5,898 nucleotides of DNA from Microcaldota archaeon (GTDB lineage Archaea > Micrarchaeota > Micrarchaeia > Norongarragalinales > UBA10210). The notes under the pieces were generated by a model. It ran no database searches, was not told where the DNA came from, and saw nothing but the letters and a program-made list of their open reading frames with translations. This document shows, piece by piece, positions 1 to 4,327 of this stretch. A program made the translations under genes and the position numbers. The stretch covers positions 1-5,898 of the forward strand of contig DUGE01000085.1 in NCBI GenBank assembly GCA_013331595.1, given 5' to 3'. Within the stretch, counting starts at the first letter, position 1; each line of letters starts with the position of its first letter.

Positions 1-56
1 GTGAAAACCGCCATCCAGAACGCGTTTTCGGTCAGCTTTCTCCAGTCTAGTGGCAT
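1..56 (-). CDS. Partial small membrane-type protein, paralogue of the upstream 71-aa gene (5' end only)
   Basis: Only the first 18 codons are in the window; the gene continues past position 1. It begins with ATG at 56-54 and reads MPLDWRKLTENAFWMAVF. The start is supported by a GGAGGG Shine-Dalgarno site (minus strand, about 65-70) eight bases upstream. Its N-terminus matches the upstream 71-aa protein: DWRKLTENAFWMA against HWTKLKENHFAMMA, so the two look like tandem paralogues. The start codon lies inside the last codons of that gene, a 10-nt overlap in a different frame, which implies translational coupling in the same operon. From the resemblance it is probably another small membrane protein of the DUF2933-like kind. 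The family assignment is inferred and cannot be confirmed from 18 residues. Confidence 0.75.
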   Translation of the reverse strand, partial: MPLDWRKLTENAFWMAVF

Positions 57-262
57 GTTTTTTTCCCTCCTTTTAAGGCGGAATGCATCATGAACAGGTG
101 TCCCCCTATGCATGCGCCAATCACGATCGTGTACAGCCAAGCGCCTCCAAACCCCGCAATCTGAAGGGCCACGATTATGATTACGGGCAAGATGCAGCAC
201 AACGCCATCATTGCGAAATGGTTTTCCTTTAGTTTTGTCCAGTGTTCCCTGAATGTCGCCAT
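47..262 (-). CDS. Small two-helix membrane protein, DUF2933-like
   Basis: A 71-aa protein with two predicted membrane helices at about residues 17-35 and 41-59 and a short polar tail. Possible metal ligands are C22-C23 in helix 1, C51, H55 and H60 at the end of helix 2 (motif CIGGHLFMMH), and C70-H71 at the very C-terminus. The motif resembles the CPLMHLFMH signature of DUF2933, a family of small membrane proteins often found near bacterial copper-resistance genes; this is recalled family knowledge, not a search result. An AGGGG Shine-Dalgarno site about seven bases upstream supports the ATG at 262. It follows the 104-aa gene by 19 nt and overlaps the next gene by 10 nt, so it is an operon member. 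The biochemical role is unknown; metal binding or transport accessory work is inferred. Confidence 0.72.
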   Translation of the reverse strand: MATFREHWTKLKENHFAMMALCCILPVIIIVALQIAGFGGAWLYTIVIGACIGGHLFMMHSALKGGKKTCH

Positions 263-281
263 GCGCTTTACCCCTTGCTTT

Positions 282-596
282 TTATCCGATTATCTGCCCG
301 AGCGTTTTTCCGGTGGCTTTCTGCAAAAACGCTGGGTCAACCTGCTTCAAGCAATCCGCAAACTGGCTTGGATGGTGGGATAGGTGCTGGACGTTTGCCT
401 CGTCGTTCAGGTTGCCGCACTCGTTGCCTACCTGCAGGGCTTGTTGTTGGAAATACTGTTCGTTCGCCTGCGTTTCCAACAGCAGTCCTCTCGCATCCCT
501 GTCAAGCTGCGGTTTAGCGAAAGTCGAGAACGCGCTCCAAGCCAAGAGGAGCACTCCGACGAAAAGCATTGCGTAAACCAAATACTCGTTTTTCAT
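282..596 (-). CDS. N-terminally anchored small Cys/His protein, unknown function
   Basis: A 104-aa protein of no family I recognise. Residues 5-24 form one hydrophobic helix, followed by a short polar, Gln-rich segment (about 40-56) and then a compact domain with C60, H71, H74, H75 and C82 in the pattern CGN-x2-DEANVQHLSHHP-x5-CL. These clustered Cys and His residues could bind a metal, and with an N-out or signal-anchor arrangement the domain would face outside. I chose ATG 596 because it overlaps the stop of a short upstream ORF (TGATG) in a coupling arrangement. ATG 605 would add MLL and is possible. An AAGGGG site lies 12 nt before ATG 596 and 3 nt before ATG 605, neither ideal. The gene sits between the CCAHH membrane protein and the DUF2933-like gene, which supports a metal or thiol role by context. 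Confidence 0.72.
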   Translation of the reverse strand: MKNEYLVYAMLFVGVLLLAWSAFSTFAKPQLDRDARGLLLETQANEQYFQQQALQVGNECGNLNDEANVQHLSHHPSQFADCLKQVDPAFLQKATGKTLGQIIG

Positions 597-631
597 CAGC
601 AGCATCCGCCCCTTCTTTTTTTTCCGGTCAT
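596..631 (-). CDS. Possible 11-codon leader ORF ending GGCC
   Basis: A very short ORF, MTGKKRRGGCC, between two longer genes. Its ATG has the best Shine-Dalgarno site in this gap: GAGGTG (638-643), six bases upstream, the same hexamer used by the 72-aa gene at 3466. Its TGA stop overlaps the ATG of the 104-aa gene as TGATG. These two facts suggest ribosomes load here and re-initiate on the next gene. The peptide has a basic run KKRR followed by GGCC, echoing the GGC ends of two plus-strand proteins. It could be a real micropeptide, a coupling leader, or chance; the length gives no statistical support by itself. Confidence 0.35.
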   Translation of the reverse strand: MTGKKRRGGCC

Positions 632-637
632 GTTCAA

Positions 638-643
638 CACCTC
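638..643 (-). promoter_or_regulatory. Shine-Dalgarno site for the 11-codon ORF
   Basis: GAGGTG on the minus strand, six bases before ATG 631. It is too far from ATG 605 or ATG 596 to serve them directly, so it favours translation of the short ORF with coupling to the next gene. Confidence 0.5.
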
Positions 644-648
644 TTTTT

Positions 649-1221
649 TTACAGGAATATGGCCGCGTAAGCGGCGATTATCGCAAGACTAGCAACCGCG
701 CTTGCTTTGAACGCGACATCCCATTGCGAAGCGGAGAGATGCCGGACTATCGGGCACTTCCCGTCTATTCCCATTTTCTTGAAAACCCCTAGCATCATCA
801 CTATTCCAACCGTGTTCGAAAGCACGCCTATGAGCAAAAAGAATTCCTGGTATTGCGCCAGGACGGTTGCGAACGCAGCAAGCCCGATGAAGGGCAGGAA
901 ATCCGTAAAATGGTGCGCGCAGCAGGCGACCATTGCGGTTGTTGACATGCCTCCCGCGGCTGCAACCCCGCCCTTTGCCTTTGCCAGAGCCGCTTTTTTG
1001 GCAATGGATTTTTTGAGCACCGCGTAAAGGTAGGCTTGGATTGAAAAACCGGTTACAAGCGCGGCGATCCACGGAAACAGGCGGTTGAATTCCGACAACG
1101 CCACGCTCCACGGGTTTGTTGCAAGCATGAGCCCGAAGAATACGGCCAGCAGGAAAAGCCCTCCGGCTATTCCGGCCAGCAAAGGCCGTTTCCAAAAGAA
1201 TGCCAAAAACGCGCGCGCCAT
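649..1221 (-). CDS. Polytopic membrane protein with CCAHH motif, probable metal-related
   Basis: A 190-aa protein with about four or five hydrophobic segments, near residues 13-33, 45-68, 107-122, 126-148 and 172-190. A basic Ala/Lys linker (KKSIAKKAALAKAK) follows the second segment. The central signature is GGMSTTAMVACCAHH at 90-104, with C100, C101, H103 and H104 beside a membrane entry. The next stretch, FTDFLPFIGLAAFATVLAQY, and then GVLSNTVGI look conserved. A vicinal Cys pair plus His pair in a membrane segment suits a soft-metal site such as copper, and recalls the Cys pairs of MerT-like transporters, though overall it is not MerT. It is first in its operon, with its own TATA box and the operator at 1224-1248 directly before the ATG. 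The weak AAGGT Shine-Dalgarno lies inside that operator. Transport or metal binding is inferred. Confidence 0.8.
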   Translation of the reverse strand: MARAFLAFFWKRPLLAGIAGGLFLLAVFFGLMLATNPWSVALSEFNRLFPWIAALVTGFSIQAYLYAVLKKSIAKKAALAKAKGGVAAAGGMSTTAMVACCAHHFTDFLPFIGLAAFATVLAQYQEFFLLIGVLSNTVGIVMMLGVFKKMGIDGKCPIVRHLSASQWDVAFKASAVASLAIIAAYAAIFL

Positions 1222-1223
1222 GC

Positions 1224-1248
1224 TTTTACCTTTACAACTTTTGTAAAA
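1224..1248 (-). promoter_or_regulatory. Operator 1, probable BlaI-like repressor site
   Basis: On the plus strand this holds a perfect 7-bp inverted repeat TTTACAA-CTT-TTGTAAA (1231-1247), which contains TACA-N5-TGTA. An outer pair CTTTTAC (1223-1229) and GTAAAAG (1243-1249), separated by 13 bp, adds a third half-site. Read toward the gene on the minus strand, 21 of 25 positions match operator 2 at 2522-2546. It lies between the TATA box and the start codon, over the predicted transcription start, so a bound protein would block initiation. TACA/TGTA half-sites are typical of BlaI, MecI and CopY repressors; the N5 spacing is wider than their usual N2. Confidence 0.72.
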
Positions 1249-1264
1249 GTAATTGCCGGTCCTG

Positions 1265-1272
1265 ATTTAAAT
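1265..1272 (-). promoter_or_regulatory. TATA box for the 649-1221 operon
   Basis: ATTTAAAT, self-complementary, within CTATTTAAATCAGG on the minus strand. Its centre is about 26 bp from position 1242, giving a predicted leader of about 20 nt before ATG 1221 and placing operator 1 over the start site. It begins about 20 bp beyond the stop of the M56 gene, so this operon can be transcribed independently of the repressor operon. Confidence 0.6.
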
Positions 1273-1292
1273 AGTTTTGTGTGGAGCCGCGG

Positions 1293-2045
1293 TCACTTTA
1301 TAGAGACTTTTTTCTTTGCGGAGTTTATGTGCCTGAGCGTTTTTTGCCGCATTATTGCGTAAGCGTCGGCGTTTTGCTCTTCGGCATCGATGCTGAAGCC
1401 GAAACCCCGTACCGCGGCAAAAGGCGAGAAAATCTTGAGCATTGAAGATGAGAACTTGAACCATGCTGAGGAGTTTTTAACGTGCGCCAGCTCGTGCAGG
1501 AGTACGGCTTGCATTTCTTTTTTCGTCAGGACCTCCTGCATTCCTACGCTGATGAAAATGCGGGGTTTGAAGAACGAAGTGGAGAACGCAAAGGGCTTTC
1601 CGGAATCGAAGGAGAATGCCTGGGGCGTTTTCGCGAGACCCATGCGCCTGGATTCATTGTTGACGAATGATTGTATGCTTTTGGCCGACTTGGAGCTGGC
1701 CTTCTCGTAGTACCAAGGCACGAGGACTAGCCCTGCAGTCAGGGCTGCCATTACCACTATCGGAATCGAGTAGATCAAGAGCTGGGTAAGGGTTACTGCG
1801 CAGGTTAGCGATACGGACTGGCAGGAAAGGGATACTGCAAACAAAACCAGCGGAGTGAATAGGAAAGCCAGGTGCACGTATATCAGTGTAATTCTGGTTT
1901 TTTGCGAAAGGCTCTTGTCGGTAAGCTTGGTCAGCAGAAGCAATGCCAAAGCCATGGCTGCGACGGAAATGCTTACGTTGAACGGGTTGGACAAGAATAT
2001 TCCTATGGCGTTAGAAAGGTGCGGAAGCATTAGCTCTTCAAACAT
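1293..2045 (-). CDS. Minimal M56-family (BlaR1-like) membrane metalloprotease
   Basis: A 250-aa protein with three predicted membrane helices (about 24-44, 55-73, 87-110) followed by a cytoplasmic-side gluzincin domain. The zinc motif HELAH is at 184-188 and the likely third ligand is E223 in EEQNAD (222-227), the ExxAD pattern of M48/M56 peptidases. In bacteria BlaR1/MecR1 detects beta-lactam with an external penicillin-binding domain and triggers loss of the partner BlaI repressor. Here that sensor domain is absent; the protein stops soon after the protease core. The loop between helices 2 and 3, predicted outside, carries C75 and C82. The start ATG follows an AGGGA Shine-Dalgarno site and lies 12 nt after the repressor stop, so the two are co-transcribed. 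The probable role is sensing an envelope signal and relieving repression; the signal is unknown. Confidence 0.85.
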   Translation of the reverse strand: MFEELMLPHLSNAIGIFLSNPFNVSISVAAMALALLLLTKLTDKSLSQKTRITLIYVHLAFLFTPLVLFAVSLSCQSVSLTCAVTLTQLLIYSIPIVVMAALTAGLVLVPWYYEKASSKSAKSIQSFVNNESRRMGLAKTPQAFSFDSGKPFAFSTSFFKPRIFISVGMQEVLTKKEMQAVLLHELAHVKNSSAWFKFSSSMLKIFSPFAAVRGFGFSIDAEEQNADAYAIMRQKTLRHINSAKKKVSIK

Positions 2046-2057
2046 GATTATTCCCTA

Positions 2058-2435
2058 TTACTTCTTGAAACGCTCGTTGAAATAGCTTACTGCAGTCGAC
2101 CCAAAACTTTCCATGAGCTTGTTCACCGTGTTTTCCAAAACCGAGTATTCCAAATCTTTTTTCGATGCTTTTGCGCTGTAAACGTAGTGCTGCCCGCCCC
2201 TGCCGTAGTGGGCCTTGCGTGAAACCAGTTTTTTGTCGTGCAGCCTGTCGAGTATGACCGCTACGCTGGTAAGCGCGCATTTTCCGCGCAGCTTCTTGTG
2301 GACTTCCCTAACCTTGGCCTCGTGGCAATTGCACAATACATCCAGAACTTCGCTTTCAAGCGGGCTCAAAACCGATTTCAGCCCCTTGGTTTTGGAACCC
2401 TTCTTCTCGAAGCGGAAGCCAGTTACGTCTACCAT
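2058..2435 (-). CDS. BlaI/MecI/CopY-type winged-helix transcriptional repressor
   Basis: A 125-aa protein from ATG 2435. The core begins LSPLESEVLDVL (24-35), then KVREVHKKL and a recognition-helix region ALTSVAVILDRLHDKKLVSR (54-73), a wing with GRGGQHYVY (78-86), and a C-terminal helix pair, ENTVNKLMESFGSTAVSYF, for dimerisation. This order and length match the BlaI/MecI/CopY family, which binds TACA/TGTA dyads as a dimer. Family repressors are released by BlaR1-type proteolysis or by metal, and the next gene encodes an M56 protease, supporting a proteolytic switch. C35, C37 and C53 are possible metal or redox residues. A TTG at 2441 would add two residues, but the TATA position predicts transcription starting at about 2436, so ATG 2435 on a leaderless transcript is preferred. 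It likely controls both flanking operons and itself. Confidence 0.87.
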   Translation of the reverse strand: MVDVTGFRFEKKGSKTKGLKSVLSPLESEVLDVLCNCHEAKVREVHKKLRGKCALTSVAVILDRLHDKKLVSRKAHYGRGGQHYVYSAKASKKDLEYSVLENTVNKLMESFGSTAVSYFNERFKK

Positions 2436-2455
2436 AAACAAGACTGCCCCCCCGG

Positions 2456-2467
2456 AATATTTAAAGC
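2456..2467 (-). promoter_or_regulatory. TATA box for the repressor/protease operon
   Basis: GCTTTAAATATT on the minus strand, centre near 2462. A start 26 bp downstream falls at about 2436, one base before ATG 2435, so the repressor mRNA is predicted to be leaderless or nearly so. Confidence 0.6.
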
Positions 2468-2484
2468 TTTACAACATCTGCACC
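2468..2484 (-). promoter_or_regulatory. Weak third operator at the repressor promoter
   Basis: On the plus strand TTTACAAC matches operator 1 exactly over its first eight bases. TACA (2470-2473) is followed after N5 by TGCA (2479-2482), a one-base mismatch to TGTA. It lies directly upstream of the repressor TATA box, over the expected BRE, and also just before the divergent TATA at 2487. Binding here would give autoregulation, presumably weaker than at the two full sites. Confidence 0.45.
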
Positions 2485-2486
2485 AC

Positions 2487-2494
2487 TTTATTAA
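2487..2494 (+). promoter_or_regulatory. Candidate TATA box for the plus-strand operon
   Basis: TTTATTAA, centre near 2490, about 26 bp before position 2516 as the predicted start. Operator 2 begins about 6 bp downstream of that start. It is a less perfect TATA element than the other three in the window. Confidence 0.4.
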
Positions 2495-2505
2495 CCACTT
2501 CAAAC

Positions 2506-2518
2506 ACGAGAATCTCGT
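2506..2518 (+). promoter_or_regulatory. 13-bp palindrome at the predicted start of the plus-strand operon
   Basis: ACGAGA-A-TCTCGT, a perfect 6-bp inverted repeat with a single central base, between the candidate TATA box and operator 2. It does not resemble the TACA/TGTA elements and has no copy at operator 1, so it may be a site for a second regulator. Chance is also possible. Confidence 0.35.
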
Positions 2519-2521
2519 AAG

Positions 2522-2546
2522 TTTTACAAAAACTGTAAGTGTAAAA
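2522..2546 (+). promoter_or_regulatory. Operator 2, probable BlaI-like repressor site
   Basis: TACA (2525-2528) and TGTA (2534-2537) are separated by five bases, and a further TGTAAAA lies at 2540-2546. The outer pair TTTTAC (2522-2527) and GTAAAA (2541-2546) has a 13-bp spacer, as at operator 1. Read toward its gene, 21 of 25 positions match operator 1. It lies just downstream of the predicted transcription start and 20 nt before ATG 2567, consistent with repression. Confidence 0.72.
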
Positions 2547-2566
2547 AAAGCGGATGGTGGTTTTGG

Positions 2567-3430
2567 ATGGCTGAACACGAAAAGGACGAGAACGTGCAGA
2601 GTTTGGTTTACGTTGCTATTGCGGTTCTTGTCATGATCCTTGCTTTCAACCAGTATCAACTCGCGACCGTGAGCAGCCAGATTTCCCTTTATTCGGCACC
2701 CCGCCTTTCCTCACCCCAGGGAAGCGGGGTTGCCTCGCAGGCTTCAAACATAAACCTTCAAGCCCTGGCCGACCGGGTAATTCCGACCGGCGTTCCGGCT
2801 GTTTACGGAACCGAGCTTGGAGTGAGTTACGATGATCCGGTAGGAAGCCTGACCGTTCTCGGACTGCTCGACGGCGACTTGAATCCCGGCGGGAAACTGA
2901 AATTTTCGCAGTTGAATGCCCAGGCGCAACAGCGCTATGTGGCTATGGGCCAGATGATCGCGTGCGAATACTGCTGCGGTGCAAATGCCCTGGTGTTTCC
3001 GAACGGCCAGCCTGCTTGCGGCTGCCAGCATTCGGCTGCTATGAGGGGGTTGGCTATGTACCTTTTGATAAACCATCCAGACATGACCGACGTCCAGATT
3101 CTAGCGGAAATGGGGAAATGGAAGACGCTGTTCTTCCCGAAACAGGTTTTGAGCAAGGCGATTTCCTTCGCTTCAGCCGGGTTGGATTCCAACATCAACA
3201 CGATAGACTTGACTTCGGAAAAATTCCGTGATTTCAAGGCATCCGCAATTTCGACGTCTTCCGGAAGCCCTGCATCATCAGGCTCAATCGATACGAGCGG
3301 TTGGTCGGAGGACGAGAAAATGAATTACGAAATGCATGGAATCATCCCCGCAAGAGTCCAGCAAAGCACCAGTTCAGGAAGCGCTGGTGGCGTGCTTGCG
3401 AACGCGCCGGACATGGTCGGCGGATGCTGA
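2567..3430 (+). CDS. Membrane-anchored CGC-type cysteine protein with MVGGC tail
   Basis: A 287-aa protein. Residues 12-28 are a membrane helix with an acidic N-terminus (MAEHEKDEN), so the rest is probably outside. A Ser/Gln-rich linker runs to about 65. The core is C133-x2-C136-C137, then C151-G-C153 with H155, then AMRGLAMYLL, H170, and DVQILAEMGKWKTLFFP (175-191). The ACGCQH segment and what follows resemble the PCYCGC-motif proteins, which are secreted cysteine proteins of uncertain, possibly copper-related, function; this is my judgement by eye. A Ser/Gly-rich stretch (226-276) leads to the final APDMVGGC, identical to the end of the next protein. GGTGG six bases before ATG 2567 is the likely Shine-Dalgarno. 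First gene of the plus-strand operon, behind operator 2. The Cys/His core probably binds metal; the tail's role is unknown. Confidence 0.82.
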   Translation: MAEHEKDENVQSLVYVAIAVLVMILAFNQYQLATVSSQISLYSAPRLSSPQGSGVASQASNINLQALADRVIPTGVPAVYGTELGVSYDDPVGSLTVLGLLDGDLNPGGKLKFSQLNAQAQQRYVAMGQMIACEYCCGANALVFPNGQPACGCQHSAAMRGLAMYLLINHPDMTDVQILAEMGKWKTLFFPKQVLSKAISFASAGLDSNINTIDLTSEKFRDFKASAISTSSGSPASSGSIDTSGWSEDEKMNYEMHGIIPARVQQSTSSGSAGGVLANAPDMVGGC

Positions 3431-3465
3431 ATTTGAAATAAAATATAAAACTGAGGTGGAGAAAC

Positions 3466-3684
3466 ATGGAACAACAGACGATTTTGGCCGCGTTGATAGG
3501 GATTTTAGTTTTAGTGAGCGTCTTCCAGGCATTCCAGCTTGTGGAGTTGAGCGGCAGGGTGCAGGGAATGAACTCATACGGCGCTCAGTCTTACTCGGTC
3601 CCGTCCGGACAGCAAAGCCAGGTAAGCGGGCAGCAACTTCCGGCCGGACTTTTGAGCGCGCCCGACATGGTAGGCGGCTGTTGA
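3466..3684 (+). CDS. 72-aa membrane-tethered protein ending MVGGC
   Basis: A short protein with a hydrophobic helix at about residues 6-24, then QLVELSGRVQG, then a Gln/Ser/Gly-rich flexible stretch (about 38-60), and a final APDMVGGC. Its only cysteine is the last residue, C72. The plan is the same as in the 287-aa protein upstream (helix, QL-x4-S-x2 segment, low-complexity linker, identical tail) but with no folded domain between. A strong GAGGTG Shine-Dalgarno seven bases before ATG 3466 supports translation. It follows the previous gene by 35 nt of AT-rich DNA and belongs to the same operon. I do not know a named family. A tethered thiol on a flexible arm, perhaps a substrate or partner of the DUF411-like/CcdA-like pair downstream, is an inference. 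Confidence 0.78.
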   Translation: MEQQTILAALIGILVLVSVFQAFQLVELSGRVQGMNSYGAQSYSVPSGQQSQVSGQQLPAGLLSAPDMVGGC

Positions 3685-3709
3685 CGCAATGCCGTCTGCC
3701 TGCCCCCTA

Positions 3710-3726
3710 TTTTTTTCAGAAAAAAG
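3710..3726 (+). repeat. T7/A6 inverted stretch before the DUF411-like gene
   Basis: T7 at 3710-3716 and A6 at 3720-3725 flank CAG, giving a weak 6-bp A-U hairpin. Oligo-T runs can promote archaeal termination, so this may reduce transcription between the two MVGGC genes and the redox pair, but it is short and unconvincing alone. Confidence 0.2.
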
Positions 3727-3739
3727 GTTGGTTTTGCCA

Positions 3740-4327
3740 GTGAAGATGCTGTTATTCGCATTGTTGGTTTTGAGCGGCCTCGTTTTCGCCTACGCGCCTC
3801 AAAGCGCGATAGTTTACAAGAACGAGGCTTGCGGCCACTGCACTTCCTACATTTCCAGCCTTTACCAAACGCTCGATTCGATCGGAGTTAAGCAGATTGA
3901 AATCAAGGATTTTTTGAGCGACCAAGAGGCAAGGGGGGACGTGGCGTCAATCCAGGATAAATTCAAGGTTCCGGTTGAACTGCAGGGGCACTTGCTAACT
4001 GTCGTGGACGGGAAGTATTTGTTCGAAGGGCATTTTCCGCTTGAACTAATGAAAAAGTTTTTGGTTGATGAAGCGCAGGATTTCGATTCCCTGGTCGTGA
4101 CGCAGGATTCGATGGGAGACGTAGATTCGTACTTCCACCTGAAGGACGGGGTGATTCAGGAATGCCCGATAAGCCAGCCCATTTCCGAATGCGATTCGCA
4201 CGCGGGGAAAAGCGTTGCCGGGCTGGACGTGTTGAAAGTGAAGTTTGATTCGAACGCGCTAGTCCTAGCTCTGCTGGGCGTTGCGCTAGTGGTTTTGGTT
4301 TTGCTTTATTCGGGCGTGATAAAATGA
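3740..4327 (+). CDS. DUF411-like thioredoxin-fold protein with CGHC motif and C-terminal membrane anchor
   Basis: A 195-aa protein from GTG 3740. Residues 2-17 form a signal peptide or membrane helix (cleavage plausible after VFA, residue 17). The motif VYKNEACGHC follows, with C31 and C34. After a helix and strand comes KVPVELQGHLLTVVDG (about 77-92), then YLFEGHFP and LELMKKFL. This pattern matches DUF411 (CGCC, GVP, VDGY, EGHVP), a small family often beside copper genes. Here CGCC is CGHC, thioredoxin-like, and the usual CHT before VVDG is QGH. C142 and C151 form a second pair, and residues 173-192 are a C-terminal helix, so the domain is tethered outside. GTG is preferred because GGTTGG lies eight bases upstream; ATG 3746 and ATG 3689 are alternatives, the last adding a non-hydrophobic N-terminus. 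It overlaps the CcdA-like gene by 4 nt. Confidence 0.8.
   Translation: MKMLLFALLVLSGLVFAYAPQSAIVYKNEACGHCTSYISSLYQTLDSIGVKQIEIKDFLSDQEARGDVASIQDKFKVPVELQGHLLTVVDGKYLFEGHFPLELMKKFLVDEAQDFDSLVVTQDSMGDVDSYFHLKDGVIQECPISQPISECDSHAGKSVAGLDVLKVKFDSNALVLALLGVALVVLVLLYSGVIK

Noticed and set aside
689..1195. A 168-codon minus-strand frame inside the CCAHH membrane gene
   Set aside because: It is in another frame of the same strand, is Arg/Gly-rich and lacks a Shine-Dalgarno site; the 190-aa frame has membrane helices and a promoter.
1293..2435. A beta-lactam resistance system
   Set aside because: The repressor and protease resemble BlaI and BlaR1, but the penicillin-binding sensor domain and any beta-lactamase or PBP gene are missing, and the controlled genes are Cys-rich membrane and redox proteins.
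3441..3451. An internal promoter (AATATAAAAC) before the 72-aa gene
   Set aside because: A start 25-27 bp downstream would fall at or after the ATG at 3466, which conflicts with the strong Shine-Dalgarno site there; the AT-rich spacer is probably just intergenic.
3404..3684. A recent DNA duplication as the cause of the shared MVGGC tail
   Set aside because: The two coding ends differ at several third codon positions and similarity fades quickly outside the tail, so a fresh duplication does not explain it.
3689..3739. ATG 3689 as the start of the DUF411-like gene
   Set aside because: It would put a polar, Cys-containing 17-residue extension before the signal-like helix and lacks a Shine-Dalgarno site; GTG 3740 has GGTTGG eight bases upstream.
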